DNA of 64,000 nt. It comes from Planoprotostelium fungivorum (lineage: Eukaryota > Evosea > Variosea > Cavosteliida > Cavosteliaceae). The notes under the pieces were generated by a model. It saw only the letters and a program-made list of their open reading frames with translations, did no database searches and was not told the origin of the DNA. Shown here piece after piece: positions 1 through 12,009 of this stretch. The first letter of the stretch is position 1. Every line of letters starts with the position of its first letter. The DNA lies in assembly GCA_003024175.1 (NCBI GenBank), contig MDYQ01000028.1:62001-126000 (forward strand), in the 5' to 3' direction. Both the position numbers and the translations under genes were made by a program.

Positions 1-867
1 CACCTCTTCCTGCAGGGCCACAATCTTTTTCGCGATTTCGTTCTTGTTTTGAGACAGCTGCCTGACGTAGCAAGACTTGAAATATTGCGTGAGAGCGGTC
101 ATCTTTCCCTTCGATACAAATCCGCGAAATTCCCACTCCGGCTGAGTTTCCACCCTGTGGGAGGTCAGTTCCCGCCAAAAATGTCTAGACGAGAGGTGGT
201 GATCACCATTGACGGACGACAACGTTCATCTGAAACTTTTCTGTCTGACCATAGTTGAGGAGTCTGGCGAATAAGTCCTGGTAGAGATGTGAGATGATGG
301 TTGGTGGTGTTGGTGCGTATTCACGTGATAGCTTCTCTCGCTGCGACACATGTATTTCACGGCCTCTGCACCGCTGGTGACTCTCATGCACTTGATGGCT
401 GCTCGAATGACTGCGATCATGGTGTGTTCTACGTCTTCGTAAGAGGTCACTCCCAGATTCTTCATCTCGAGATCCAATAGCTTCTTAATCTATACATTGT
501 GAGGAGGTGATGTCTCCGTCCGTTCACCTTGGTCTCATCTCTCAGGACTGCATCTTTCGGACTGCGAGTAGATAGTCGAACGAAGGCTCCGTCTCCCTCT
601 TTGATCATCACCCTCTTCATCTCCTGAAATAGTGTTAATCGCTCTGACATCCGATCCACACGATACCTCGTCAATCTTCGCTTTTAGAACTTCTAGTGTC
701 TCGATTTTCTGCGGATCGTCTGTGATCTTCGTGCTTCCTTGCTTGTAGTCTTCATAAGCATCGACGATGCACTGGCATTCTAACTCGTTGAGAGGGAGAA
801 AGGTCGTCGGAAATGTGTATGCTTTCAACGCCTCGTACCAGCATTCTAAATCGGTGGGATCGGTCAT
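1..867 (-). CDS. CDC123/D123-like ATP-grasp protein (3' part cut by window edge)
   Basis: Start ATG at 867. Exons on the minus strand read a D123-type N-terminus (a WYEALKAYTFPTTFLPL-like segment, then an acidic helix), a segment FVRLSTRSPKDA near 570-600, and close to the window edge EWEFRGFVSKGKMTALTQY followed by a helix ending KKIVALQEEV. Order and motifs match the CDC123 (D123) family, ATP-grasp proteins that in fungi and animals assemble translation factor eIF2; the diverged N-terminus means it may be a paralog rather than the eIF2 chaperone. At least three short introns interrupt it. The C-terminal part lies beyond position 1. Confidence 0.6.
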
Positions 868-1012
868 GTTGTGTGTTTGCTAGGTGTAAGAATGATCGGA
901 TGCGGATGTGGCTCGTGTATGAGTTCTTCCCTTGTTCGCTGAACGTGTTTGAGCACCTCTACAAACCGACACCCCACCACCTAGATTTCACATTTTGAGT
1001 CACATCATCGAC

Positions 1013-4000
1013 ATGGGAGTGAGTTTCGTAGTCAATTACTCAAATGCTTTATGAAGATAATTGGGTGTCACATGTGCAACGTGATTGAGCGACAATAGAT
1101 ACCCAAGTTCTACGCTTGGCTGTCGAGGGAGTGTCCTTCCATGATAAGAGGAATATCATCAGACTCCATACTGACCGTAGGTGCGTGACGTATCAATGTC
1201 TGAATGATTCTCCTGATCGTTGCAGACAACTTGTATTTAGATCTCAATGGAGTCTTTCATCGCAGTCGAGAGGTGGTCATTTCTCTTTCCAACCTGGTTC
1301 TCACTGCATCAGATGTGCGAGAGGAAATCAGATCCAAAGCTCACATTTGAAGAGAGCGTTATCACCTCCTCTTTCCGTTACATCGAAGGCGTCAGTCACT
1401 TTGTTTACCTCAATTGACGTGAGCAGATCATTGACGTTATGAATCCCAATCAGAGGTTGTATCTTGCAGTCGATGGAGTCCCCCCAGCAGCCAAGATCAG
1501 CCAACAGAGACAGAGACGTCTACAATACGTAGCGAAACGAAAGCAGAGGGGTCAGGGGGTATGACACATTGATGATCATCACACTGATGAAATAAGGTTT
1601 CGAAGCCGACGGAATCAGTGCAAGTTCCAACGGAACAAGTGAGACGTTGAGAACCATCATGTCACCTGGATTGATTCCGTTCAGATCGATGAAGAATCAC
1701 AGACGGATGACATCGATTCCTTCTTTCACCCAGAGTCTTTTTCTCTGGATGACAGTGTGTGATAGCCATCGCGATCACCATCATCTCACGCGTCCATCAG
1801 ATGGAGACGCGGAGGTGGCCATCACCCCCGGAAGCGGCTTCATGTATCGATTGTCTTTGAGAATGTCATCGTGGATCCGCCACAAGATCGTGTCTGATGA
1901 AAGATGGAAGAAGCCAAAGATATTCTTCTCCGGCGTTGAAGTGTGAAATCTCAACACAGTTAAGACATCATCAGCTGATGCAGTATACAGGTGCCAGGCG
2001 AAGGAGAACACAAAATCATGGATTTTATTCGCGATCTACAACGACAAGGTGGAGAATCAATTCATAAATTCTAACACAGGACAGGCATCTCTAAAGAGAG
2101 TCACTGCATCTACGGTTTAGACGCCGACCTGGTGATCTCATCCTTCTACATCTCCCATTGATTCCATTGAAACCCTTCCAGTTGATGCTGGGTCTATCCA
2201 CACACGAAGAACGATGCATGGTGTTGAGAGAGTCTCCTTTTCAGCGCCACAATCCATCTCAGGTGTTATTCTGGCTCGTTGTAGATCGACTGATCTCCAC
2301 AGTTTATGACGAGAGAATTATTTCAATTGGTCGATTTCTCTGTTCTGAGGACTTACATTGATGAGAAGGTGAGGAGAGAGTAGAAACAGAAATTGAAGGA
2401 GGGAAGATGAGAGACAGATGCGGAAAGTTGGAATACTACAACGCGGAGAGGATCGTGGACGATTTCATACTCACTCTGTTCCTGTGCGGAAATGATTTCC
2501 TTCCTGCAGTTCCAACTCTGGATATTCGAGAGGGTGAGTTCGTCTACAACGCTGTAGATTGATTAATTTAGGTGCCCTCCATTATTTCTTTGGATTGTAC
2601 ACGGACGTACTGAGTGAGAATATGAACGGGTACATCACGGATAGGTGGTCCATCCACAACGAGACAAATCTGATGAGGGCAGAGGGAAAGCCGAGATCCA
2701 TTGGAGTAGGCTCAGAATTTTCATGGAAAAGTTGGCAGCCTTGGAGGAAGCAGTGCTGAAAGAGAGACTGGTACAGCTGAAGCGAAGGTGACAATCGATC
2801 GAAATTTCGATGCAAATTGATCGAAATTTCATCAGTTTCCCCGAGTGGAAAAATGTGCTCTCTAGACCGGAAACCCCCCGAAACAATCTACAACCTGCCA
2901 CGTCCCAATCAAATGAGACGATGGATGAGCCTCTCACATTGCCGGGAGGATATGTGATGGTACAGTGACGGACGAAAATTGACGGAAATTTCAGGTCGAC
3001 CTGGCGGCATACATCGACACGGATAAGAGTGAGATCCTGGGAGTGAGATCTTCACAGAGCGTCCTCGAACACTTCATGATGGGAACGGATGAGATGCAGA
3101 TGATCAGCAGTGATGCAGACGATCAGATCCTCATCAAGATCGGCATGACACAAAAGGTGCGATCATGGAGATGTCACATGTCATTCCACGCGATATCACG
3201 ACAAATTCCCTGTGATCACCTTGTTTGTCTCAAGTCATGACGACGAGAAATTCTCATCACGATCATGAAGGCTGATAGAAGCAGATGAAACTGCACACCA
3301 TCTATTTAGATTGTCCAAGTGGCCAATTACCCTCCAGAATGGAAATCTACATCAATCGTCCGGTGATTGGAGCATCTACATCGTTGTAGATGGATGAACT
3401 GACGATACTCAGAACATTGGATTCTCAGATTTGAGTCAACCCCAACAGAAATTATCATTGCAATTCCAAGAAAATTCCGAGAATTTTTTCCCGCTCGATT
3501 TCGTCAAGATGCAGAACGTCAGTCACGTGACTGTGAGCTCATCATCACATCTTGACATCATCGTCATCCATTGATCTCGTTAGATTCTATTGGACAGAGA
3601 TGGACGTGACGATGAGATCACATCAGTCCGATCCATCATCTTGTTCGGTCTCCCTACGGCCGGTCTAGACATGTCCAAATTGAAGAGAGTCCCACGCAGG
3701 AGATGGAGGAAGAGGAAGCACCAGACACAGACGACTCATCAAGGACCTTCTAAGAGAGAGATACAGGTGACATCTCACATCACACATCAGATGATGATGT
3801 TGAATGAGACAGATTCGATCAGAGACACTTTTCACGTGCATAGAGGGGGAAGTATTTCGATTCGATTCGTGGAAGAATAAATATCGCGAAAAATGTAGAG
3901 TAAAAGGTGAGGGAACGACATGTGATCTGATCTCACGAGAAGAGCAGATGACGCACAGAGAGAGGAGATGGTGAAATCATATCTGAGGTGATGATGCAGA

Positions 4001-4509
4001 TGAAATCAGACCGTTGGAGGATCTGATGACAAATAGAGGCTTGGCTTGGAACTATCAATACTACTGTAGAGGATGCACCTCTTGGAATTTCATCCATCCT
4101 CAGCATTACGCCCCGACCGCATCAGACATCGTCGAATACCTTCTAAAGAACTCGAGTGGTCCGTCCCAGGGTGAGTCATCGGTGGTGTCTATATCAACAT
4201 CAGATCTAATGCTGCATCGTACAGAGTTTGAGTTGGGAAATCCTCTCACACCTCTCGCTCACCTGTTGGCGGTTCTTCCAAAGAAGAATATAAAACAGTT
4301 GCCCCCGACGTTAAGACAATGGGTCGAATCTGGACATGCAGATGAGATCTCGACCGATGAAGATGCACTGGATGTCGATGTAGAGGGAGCTAGATTTCCT
4401 TCAGAGTGTAAGATCCTCTTGCCATTTATAGACGTTAAGAGGTGAGCTGCTTCGATTCGATCATCAGACACTGAAGAATGAAGGGCACAAGACATGGTGG
4501 GATCATTAG
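1013..4509 (+). CDS. XRN1-type 5'-3' exoribonuclease
   Basis: The first exon is only ATGGGA (1013-1018); an intron to 1098 leads to [16 protein letters not shown], so the protein starts MGIPKFY like all XRN proteins. Acidic active-site blocks follow in the family order: [46 protein letters not shown], and GNDFLPAVP at about 2490-2515. The XRN C-terminal half is visible at 4014-4445 ([29 protein letters not shown]). XRN1/2 degrade 5'-monophosphorylated RNA; the subtype cannot be decided here. Many short introns are present. The end is unresolved: the frame stops at 4445, or an intron starting at GTTAAG leads to a TAG at 4507-4509. The gene converges on the ankyrin-like gene. Confidence 0.88.
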
Positions 4510-4587
4510 AATCCAAAATGACAGAAGAAGAGAGAAGGTTGAACCAAATGGGTTCTCAAATCAACTTTTGATCTCTCGTCAACTCTT

Positions 4588-5343
4588 TTATCCCATCCGT
4601 TTCATCATGCTCTGTAGGATCTCTTCTGCGATCTTTGTATTCGCTGCTGATCTAAGAGCTGCATTGTTGTCGTAGCTGGGATCGATCTTAGGGTCTCGTA
4701 ATAGACGTCCAATGAGATCGGTTCGGTGTCCCATTTTGGACAGGTCGATCAGATGTTTCGACGTGAGGGGCGCCCTGCCATCTTGGATGAGAACGTCTAA
4801 ACAATCGCTCGTTCTCCTTCCTCCTCTGATGGCAACGGAGATGATGTCCGTGTGGCGGCTGAGAGGTGATGCTCGTGTCAGAAGAGCTTTCAGACACTCC
4901 GGTTGTTTAGATTGGACGGCGTGGACCAAGAGACTGTGATCAACTTGCATCCTCTCATCTTCTAAACAAGCGTAGAGTGATTCGGTCAGTCCATCGTCGA
5001 CGAGTCTTCGAGGGAGTTCCAGCATCTGCACGTGATGGATGTTCCATTTCTCGTCCTGCATATTTGAACATAAGAAGCGGACGTGTGATGGTTGACGCAG
5101 GTGAGGTGGAAGGCAAGCACCCAATCGGATGAGATCGATTACATCGTCGGCCATCTTCGACCAGCTCTTGCACGTGAGACGCAAGCATCTCCATCGTGAG
5201 AGTTTAATGTGTTTGAAGCGTTCAGAATGTTGACTGAGAGGAATGTTGTTCCAATTGATGTCTCTATAGATCTGAACCTCGTCGAAGAGAAAGTTGAATA
5301 TCAAGCGTAGGCTGGACAGCTGAGCGGCATCATCGAAGTTCAT
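4588..5343 (-). CDS. Ankyrin-repeat-like / F-box-like protein
   Basis: Single exon, 251 residues, start ATG at 5343 (an upstream in-frame reading begins with TTG, not ATG). The first third contains SRWRCLRLTCKSW, resembling the end of an F-box ('LRLVCKSW'). The rest is helical with paired motifs such as LLVHAVQSKQPECLKALL and IISVAIRGGRRTSDCLDVL, spaced like degenerate ankyrin repeats. Dozens of similar proteins occur in amoebal genomes, often with unknown partners. No catalytic residues. It converges tail-to-tail with the exonuclease gene, about 80-140 bp apart. Confidence 0.6.
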   Translation of the reverse strand: MNFDDAAQLSSLRLIFNFLFDEVQIYRDINWNNIPLSQHSERFKHIKLSRWRCLRLTCKSWSKMADDVIDLIRLGACLPPHLRQPSHVRFLCSNMQDEKWNIHHVQMLELPRRLVDDGLTESLYACLEDERMQVDHSLLVHAVQSKQPECLKALLTRASPLSRHTDIISVAIRGGRRTSDCLDVLIQDGRAPLTSKHLIDLSKMGHRTDLIGRLLRDPKIDPSYDNNAALRSAANTKIAEEILQSMMKRMG

Positions 5344-5446
5344 GATTCGTGCGATCTGCTGTAATTTCAATGATTTAAATTGAACTTCTCGTGTACATCA
5401 TGCTGTATTGCTGAATGGTGCCGCACACTTGTGAATCCCAACACCA

Positions 5447-5517
5447 GCTTACGTAGTATAGGGGTAGTACTTTGGATTGTGGCTCCAACGACCGCGGTTC
5501 GATTCCGCGCGTAGGCA
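5447..5517 (+). tRNA. tRNA-His (anticodon GTG)
   Basis: Complete cloverleaf: acceptor GCTTACG (5447-5453) pairs with CGTAGGC (5510-5516), with one G-U; D arm GTAT/GTAC; anticodon stem TTGGA/TCCAA enclosing loop TTGTGGC with GTG at 5479-5481; T arm CGCGG-TTCGATT-CCGCG. No intron and no encoded CCA. An internal B-box-like GGTTCGATTCC is present, and a TTTTT run at about 5524-5528 is a likely RNA polymerase III terminator. Sequence around the D and T arms matches eukaryotic tRNA-His. Confidence 0.95.
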
Positions 5518-5727
5518 ACCAACTTTTTGTCTTTTCATACTCTGTTCCTCATTATCCTGATGAGCTTCAACCCCGAGACAACATCATCCACTCCATCACA
5601 AACGAAACCACCATGCCTTCGAGCTCAAAGAATAGAAATCATCCGATCACGATGAAGATGGAGAACTGTGTTCCATCTTCACTTCCAGATCATCGCGAGA
5701 AGATGAAAGAGATAAACCGCCCTTCTT

Positions 5728-8700
5728 TTAATCTACGATCATATCTCCAAACAATCCGTGGAAGAGGTTCTTCATGATCTTCCTCTCGGACTCCTTGTTA
5801 TCGTAAGAGCCTTCCTCTAACACTTGGTCGTTCAACTTCCTCTTCGAGTTGGCCACCATCAGCATGTGCTCTTCTATACTTCCCTCCGTGATGAGACGGT
5901 AGATCGTCACCTGAACACTGTGTCAAAAGGGTACGAAAACGCGCGGGAAACGAAATGGCGGGAAAACAAATTTGGCGGGAAATAAAATGGCGGGAAAATC
6001 ACCGGTTTCTGCTGGCCCATGCGATGGCAGCGGTCCTCAGCTTGTCTATCCACCGTGTAATTAAACGAGATATCGTGGAAGATCACATGATTCGCCGACG
6101 TGAGGTTGATACCCTGACCACCGGCCTGCGTGATGTTAAGAGGATGATGATGATGTGGCGTGTCATCACCTTTGTAGAGATGATGAAGATGTTGACTTGT
6201 CCGTTGTTGAACTCGTCGATCATCTCTTGTCGATCTGTAACGGGGGTGCTACCATCTAGCCTCATGTAACTGGATGGTTGAGAAATTTCCGAGAAAAAAC
6301 GGAGAAATTTGAAAGAATCGGAACGGAAGGAACGGTCTCGTTGTAGATGAGCGCACTCACGCGTAACCGAGTGATTCTAAGTAAGGGCCCAAAATGTCTA
6401 AAACAATGACAAATTGAGAGAAGATGACTACCTTCTCCCCCTTCTTGAAGATCTTCCCGATCAATTCTTTCATCTTTTCGAATTTCGGGCTGTAAAATAA
6501 TTCGTCTACCCGAATCAGCGAAATTTCCACCCGAAATAAAATTTCCCACCGTCTTCGAGGGTGAAATCTTGCATGGATTTCCTCGAATTGCAGAATTCGT
6601 GTAATTCATAATCTGAATTAATAGATAAATCTTCTTTGATGTGGGCGAGAGGTTGCTTCTTGTACTCTTCTTCCTTTTCTCTCAGCCTCCTGGCCATACG
6701 ATCGATCCTTGACTCGTTGTAGTGCCGTCTGATGAGGCGGATGTGACACGAGATCTGTCTCGTTGTAGATGGATTCGATCTACAACGAGCCTTCACCTTT
6801 CTGAAGAGCATGACGGTGTGGGAGAAAATGGCCGCGAAAGATTTTTTTCCTTTTTTCGTCTTTTTCTCTTCTTCTTCCTCCATCTCTTCGATATCGATCG
6901 ATTCACTGTGAATCTCATCAATCTACGACGTTGTAGATGGCCACATTTTCACCTCAATTTCTCCCTCTCTTCCTTCTTTCTATCGCTCCATGCCTTCTTG
7001 CTCTGCTGCAAGATCTCATCGTATATCTCTTTCTGATCTTCCGAGAATGGAACCAGTACAACCGTCTCCTCCTTGGGTGGTATTTCCATAAAGACCTAAA
7101 CAATAAAATCAACGATAAATCAACAATAAAATCAACAATAAATCAACAATAAAATAAACAATCGATTCATCCTCTTCTCTCACCTCTGATTTTAATCTCC
7201 TGAGAATGAACGGAGACAAGATGGACTTGATCTGATCCACCTTCTCCATCTGTTCTCCTCCCTTCCTCTTCACGACTTCGTCCAATTGTTTCAACCATTT
7301 AGAGCTGGAGACCTCCGTGAACATGTCTGGCATGAGAAAGACTAAGAGCGTCCACAATTCAGACAGATTGTTCTGTAGAGGTGTGCCTGTCAATAAGATT
7401 CTCATCTTCGGTCGATAAGAAGAGAGTTTCTTGTAACGATTTGTCTTGGCATTCTTGATGGAGTGGGCTTCGTCTACAACGCGTCAGAAGATTGAAATTT
7501 CGGGGAGATTTCACCGAGGACGAGGCAGTGGATGTCTTGCTTGCGTAAGAAGGAAGTGTCGAACTTGTTCTCTGCGATGTTGTAGGTGGTAACGATGACG
7601 TCGATCTGTGACATGTCTATGTCTAAACGGGCCTCTAGTCTGTCCTTCTGGCTTCCGTGGTAGATAAAAACTTTGAGGGTGGGGCACCAGGCTTTCAGTT
7701 CCTTGTCCCAATTGTACAAGGCTGTACGACAGGTGAGAAGAATGCTCACGAGAAGTTAAGATCGATGGTAGAGGAGAGGGGTAAAAAAAAGGCGGGAACG
7801 GGGTTCGAAGAAGACTCACTGGATGCAGGGACGATGATCAAGTGTGGACCCTTGACTCCGGTCGATTTCAGATGGGCCAAGAAAGCGATCGTCTGAATGG
7901 TCTTACCCAAACCCATCTCATCCGCTGTGGTAGATGAGAAGAAGAGAAGTCGGAATGTCTCACCCAATATGCCGTTCAGTTTGTGATCGTGGATGAGACT
8001 CAGCCAATTGAGTCCGATCAATTGGTAAGCCTTCAGATTGTGCTTGAGAGATTTCGGCTGCTCCACCTTGGCCTGTTTGGAGTGAGAAGAGTTGTAGATG
8101 GATGGAAATGAAATCGCACCTCTTCCTTCAGCTTATCGCACATTTCCGTGGAATATTGACGACATCCATCGATGAGGTCTTCTATGGTGATCTCTTCATC
8201 GTATTCTTCCTCTTCTTCCTCTTCTTCTTGTACGATGACCGGTTCTTCTGCTTCTGAATGGTCCGACGCAGAGCTGAATGTCATCATCAGCCACGATGAG
8301 TTCATGTCATCTCCTTCACCTCTTGCTTCCACCGATGTTACTGTCGTCGTCTTCTATGACGATGGCCTTCTTGTTCAGTTGCTTCTTTCTCCTCTGCAGT
8401 TCGGACTTCATTCTCTCCCTCGTGTCAGTCGTCCAGTGTATCCTCTCCTTGATGTCCATCGTGCCGTAGATGTGTTTGGCCAGGGAAGTGGTCGGCATCT
8501 CTCTTATCTGTGCGTCGTCCAGGTCGATGGGATCTAAAGCGCTCGAGTTGTAGTGAGGAGGGCTCTTCTCTTTCTCTTCGTCGGAATCGTACGAGAAATT
8601 CTTCTTCAATCTCTTCCTGTGGTGGAGTCAGTTGATGATGGAGTCGATGATGGATGTGCAATCACCTGATGTGGATGAGAGGTTCGTCGTTATCTTCGGG

Positions 8701-9385
8701 GGCTTGCCTCTTCTGGCCCGAGACATCGTCCTCCTGAAAATTTGAGTTGAAGAGATGATTGTACTCCACTCACTTCATCGTCAAAATCCCAATTGAGAGA
8801 TTTTGGCTTCTGCTTCGTGACCTCCGAATGATTTGGCTTTCTCACCGGGAAGAACTGTGGGAGATCAGATCATGTCATGTGACCGCCAAGATGTACGATT
8901 GTATCGAAAATGTTGCTGATCGACTCACAGGTGACGGTGCATCGCTGTTCCTCTTGTAATTGTTGATGAAAGAGGCGAAGGTGGGTTGGGTGGTTGGCTT
9001 CGTCTTGAATGCACCACCATTGTTTCTATATATTGTCAATGCATAAAATTCGCGAGAGGACACACTGTTTGGCACTAGTTGAGATCCAATCCGGATCGTA
9101 ATCGACACTCTTGTTGTGCTTGTTGTTGGCAATTCGGCTATTGTTCGGTTTCTTATTAACGATTGGCTTCGTTTCTGATGAATGTTAGTCCTATGTGATG
9201 TATGATACATGGTCACCCCTCTGATTCTTCTTTTGAGGGATGAGGGCTTCTTCATCCGAGTCATCTACGACAAAGCTATCATCTTCTCCACTCGAAGCAC
9301 CACTGAAATCGTCTCCACTCTGTTCAAGGTAAGGGTTATCCTTCTGCATCAATTCAAGAGAGATTCACGATATACTCACAGACAT
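5728..9385 (-). CDS. SNF2-family chromatin remodeller, Fun30/SMARCAD1-like
   Basis: Start ATG at 9385 (MS, then an intron), followed by a long acidic Ser-rich N-terminus, as in Fun30/SMARCAD1. The ATPase core shows [16 protein letters not shown], Walker A DEMGLGKT near 7910, DEAH (just downstream of the intron at about 7474-7515), [13 protein letters not shown] near 7380, then [14 protein letters not shown]. The second lobe has [24 protein letters not shown] and [12 protein letters not shown], ending with [15 protein letters not shown] and NDQVLEEG. The helix preceding lobe 2 (SDYELHEFC) also fits SMARCAD1. Family role: nucleosome sliding/editing at heterochromatin and DNA breaks. No CUE domain is obvious. 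It has many short introns, several carrying the CTACAACG motif. Confidence 0.85.
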
Positions 9386-9843
9386 GGAATCGTCCCCTGT
9401 GTTGTATGATCTCTGTTTCCCGCCTTCCTCGATTTTTCAAACACATCTTTTCCAAGAAATCTTTATCTACAACAGAAATCCGACTATAATCTCTTCTTCC
9501 GCGATTACTATCCCACGATCGAGAGACTTCCTCTCAGTAGTGGTTGTTTAAATTCATCAAAGAGCCTGTGGACATCATAAAGAGAAAGAATCCTCTACGG
9601 TTCCATGGTTCTGGTGACTGTTGATTATGTATTCATTCGAAGAGGTCTTCCTTCTTTATTATTACCAGCAACAGTTCAGAAGGATACACTAATACCTGGG
9701 GGCGTAGAACATGTCTCTATGGTTATCTAACGGCCTAAGCTTTCAAATGAATGACCCGTGGGAATCAGGTCGCAGGAAAATTTATACGAAGATCTTCGTC
9801 TCTCACACACAACCAACAACCGAAGACATCGGCAGCGAGCATC
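9386..9843. other. Intergenic, divergent promoter region
   Basis: About 460 bp between the divergently transcribed SNF2 gene and the C2-gelsolin gene. AT-richer than its flanks. No convincing ORF, tRNA or repeat seen; presumably holds both promoters. Confidence 0.5.
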
Positions 9844-12009
9844 ATGCCTAGGAATCACCTGCTCCACCCTCAACCGTCTCAGAAGTTAACGAAGCAAGGA
9901 ACCCTCAGGAGGTTCACCGCCATAGAAGATGAATACACGGGCAAGATGGAACCTTTCCTCATCGAAATGAGAGGAGAGCTACGTGTGACGGTGATCGCTG
10001 GAGAGCACATCTACTGCGAAGATGGAAAGGTCAATCCATACATCCGTGTTGGATCGGGAGTCTTAAAAAAGACGAGAGTCAAGAAGGATAACGCTAACCC
10101 CAGGTGGAACGAAGAGCTTTTATGTGAGAATCTCATCACCTCCATTTCGATTGTCGATCACATTTGACCATCTCTACAGGGACCGATGTAAAGATCGTGC
10201 CTGGAATCTCTCTCAAATTCGAGTGTTGGGATTACCGTGAGGGCTCATCTTTCAATCCCTCTTCTCTGACACATCCCAGAATCGAAGGACAAAGACACCC
10301 GCATCGGTTTCTTCCGTATTCCCAGCAACACCCTCTTGGCCAATGAGACCATCGAGCGATGGACCATCTTGACCCCTCGACAGAAGAATGAGAATGCATC
10401 CGGAAGGATCCACTTCCGTGTCTCATTCAAGACGAAAGATGTGAGTCATTCAATTCCCTGCAGAGATGATCTACACTCGATAGACGATAAAGATCATACA
10501 TGATGTGATCTATATGTTGAAGAATGATGTAGAGACCGGTTGTCAAGGAAGAAGCACCTGAGATCGCTCCTCGTTTCGAATGTGAAGAGCCTGCTTTCAT
10601 GGAGCCCGCACCTGCACCCTTCGTCAAGGTGAATCTCTACCTCATCTCTACCTCGTTGTAGATGGATATTCACCCCAATAGGAGGATGAGGATGATAAGG
10701 CAGTCGACCATTCACCTCAGTCTCTTCAAGTGAGTGCCATCATCATGAGAACGTAGCTCATCATGTGCAGGTCTGGAGGGTCGAAAACGGAAAGGTAGTC
10801 GAATGGCCTCAAGACAAGCACGGGTGGGAGGTCCCAAACCATTTTCCCGCCTTTTAAATCTCTCCAGACAATTCCACGTCGGTGATAGCTACCTCATCCT
10901 CTATACCGAATATCACCCCGAAGCCCGTCACTTTATCTACCAGTGGATCGGCAACGAATCAACATCCAACGAGATCGAAGCCGTCTATGCCAAATCGGCC
11001 GAATTAGAGAAGGCAGTCGGCGGTGAAGTCAGCTCTTCCTCTCAGGTGGGTCCTTCATTCCATCTTTTATTTCATTTTATTCTGACTCGGTGACAGCTGC
11101 AAGACAGAGAGTCACCCTCTTTCTTGTCCCTCTTCAACAACAACGCCATCATCTATCTCGAAGGTGGCTTCGACAGCACCGACTGGTTCGTCTCTCTTCA
11201 TCTCCTCCCTCTAAACCCATCAGGAGAGACATCGCTGGCGACAGCTCCCAAGGCACTAGACTTCTTCACATCAAAGGACACAAGGACAACATCAGAGTCC
11301 ACCGTGCTCCTCTCTCTTATAGAGGTCTGAACTCGGGCGACTGTTTCTTGGTGGACGCTGGCATGCAGATCTGGCAGTGGAACGGTAGAGAATGCAACGC
11401 CGCAGAGAGAAGGAAGGCGACAGACATCATGAGTGGACTCTTGAACGAGAGGTGTGGACGACCCAAGATCAAGAGCGTCGGTGAGATGTCTATGGAAATC
11501 TGTCTTCTTCGCGCGTGTTCGGATGAGATGATGGACGTGTGCTGATTGGAAATCAGATGAAGGAGATGAACCGGAAGAATTCTGGGCTCTCATCGGAGGC
11601 AAGGGACCCATCGCCACGGCTTCTCAAGGCGGTTCAGACGATTTGGACTTTGAGAGGAACAAGCCAAAATTGTTCCGGTAAGATCTCATCATCCAATCTG
11701 ATGATGTGATATGATGATCGACATCTCATTCTCATCAGTCTATCCGATTCGGGAGGCAAACTCGAGCTCACGCTCGTCTCCGTGGGTACATCGAACAACC
11801 ACAACTTGTTAGACACGAACGATGTGTTCCTCTTCGATGCAGGAGTGGAGATCTTTGTTTGGGTGGGAAAAGCTTCGAGTCCAGATGAAAAGAGGAGTGC
11901 TCTTGGTTGGGCGAAGAAATACGCAGCGGACAACCAAAGACTGGTGCCCATCACGAGATTGGTCGAGAGGGGAGAGAGCGACTACTTCAAAGCGGCCTTC
12001 AGCTTCTAA
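9844..12009 (+). CDS. C2-domain plus gelsolin/severin-like actin-binding protein
   Basis: ATG at 9844 is the first that precedes the domains without an upstream stop problem. Residues about 38-150 form a C2-like fold (LRVTVIAGEHIYCEDGKVNPYIRVG, NPRWNEE). Then come three gelsolin repeats: VWRVENGKVVEWP and FHVGDSYLILYTEY (repeat 1); LNSGDCFLVDAGMQIWQWNG (repeat 2); LLDTNDVFLFDAGVEIFVWVG (repeat 3), ending FKAAFSF. Severin and fragmin have three repeats and sever or cap actin filaments in a Ca2+-dependent manner; the N-terminal C2 would add membrane or Ca2+ binding. Roughly eight short introns of 35-60 nt. The C2-gelsolin order is uncommon outside Amoebozoa as far as I know. Confidence 0.85.

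Noticed and set aside
8172-8537. Plus-strand Ser-rich ORF of 121 residues
   Set aside because: Antisense shadow of the acidic Glu-rich N-terminal region of the minus-strand SNF2 gene.
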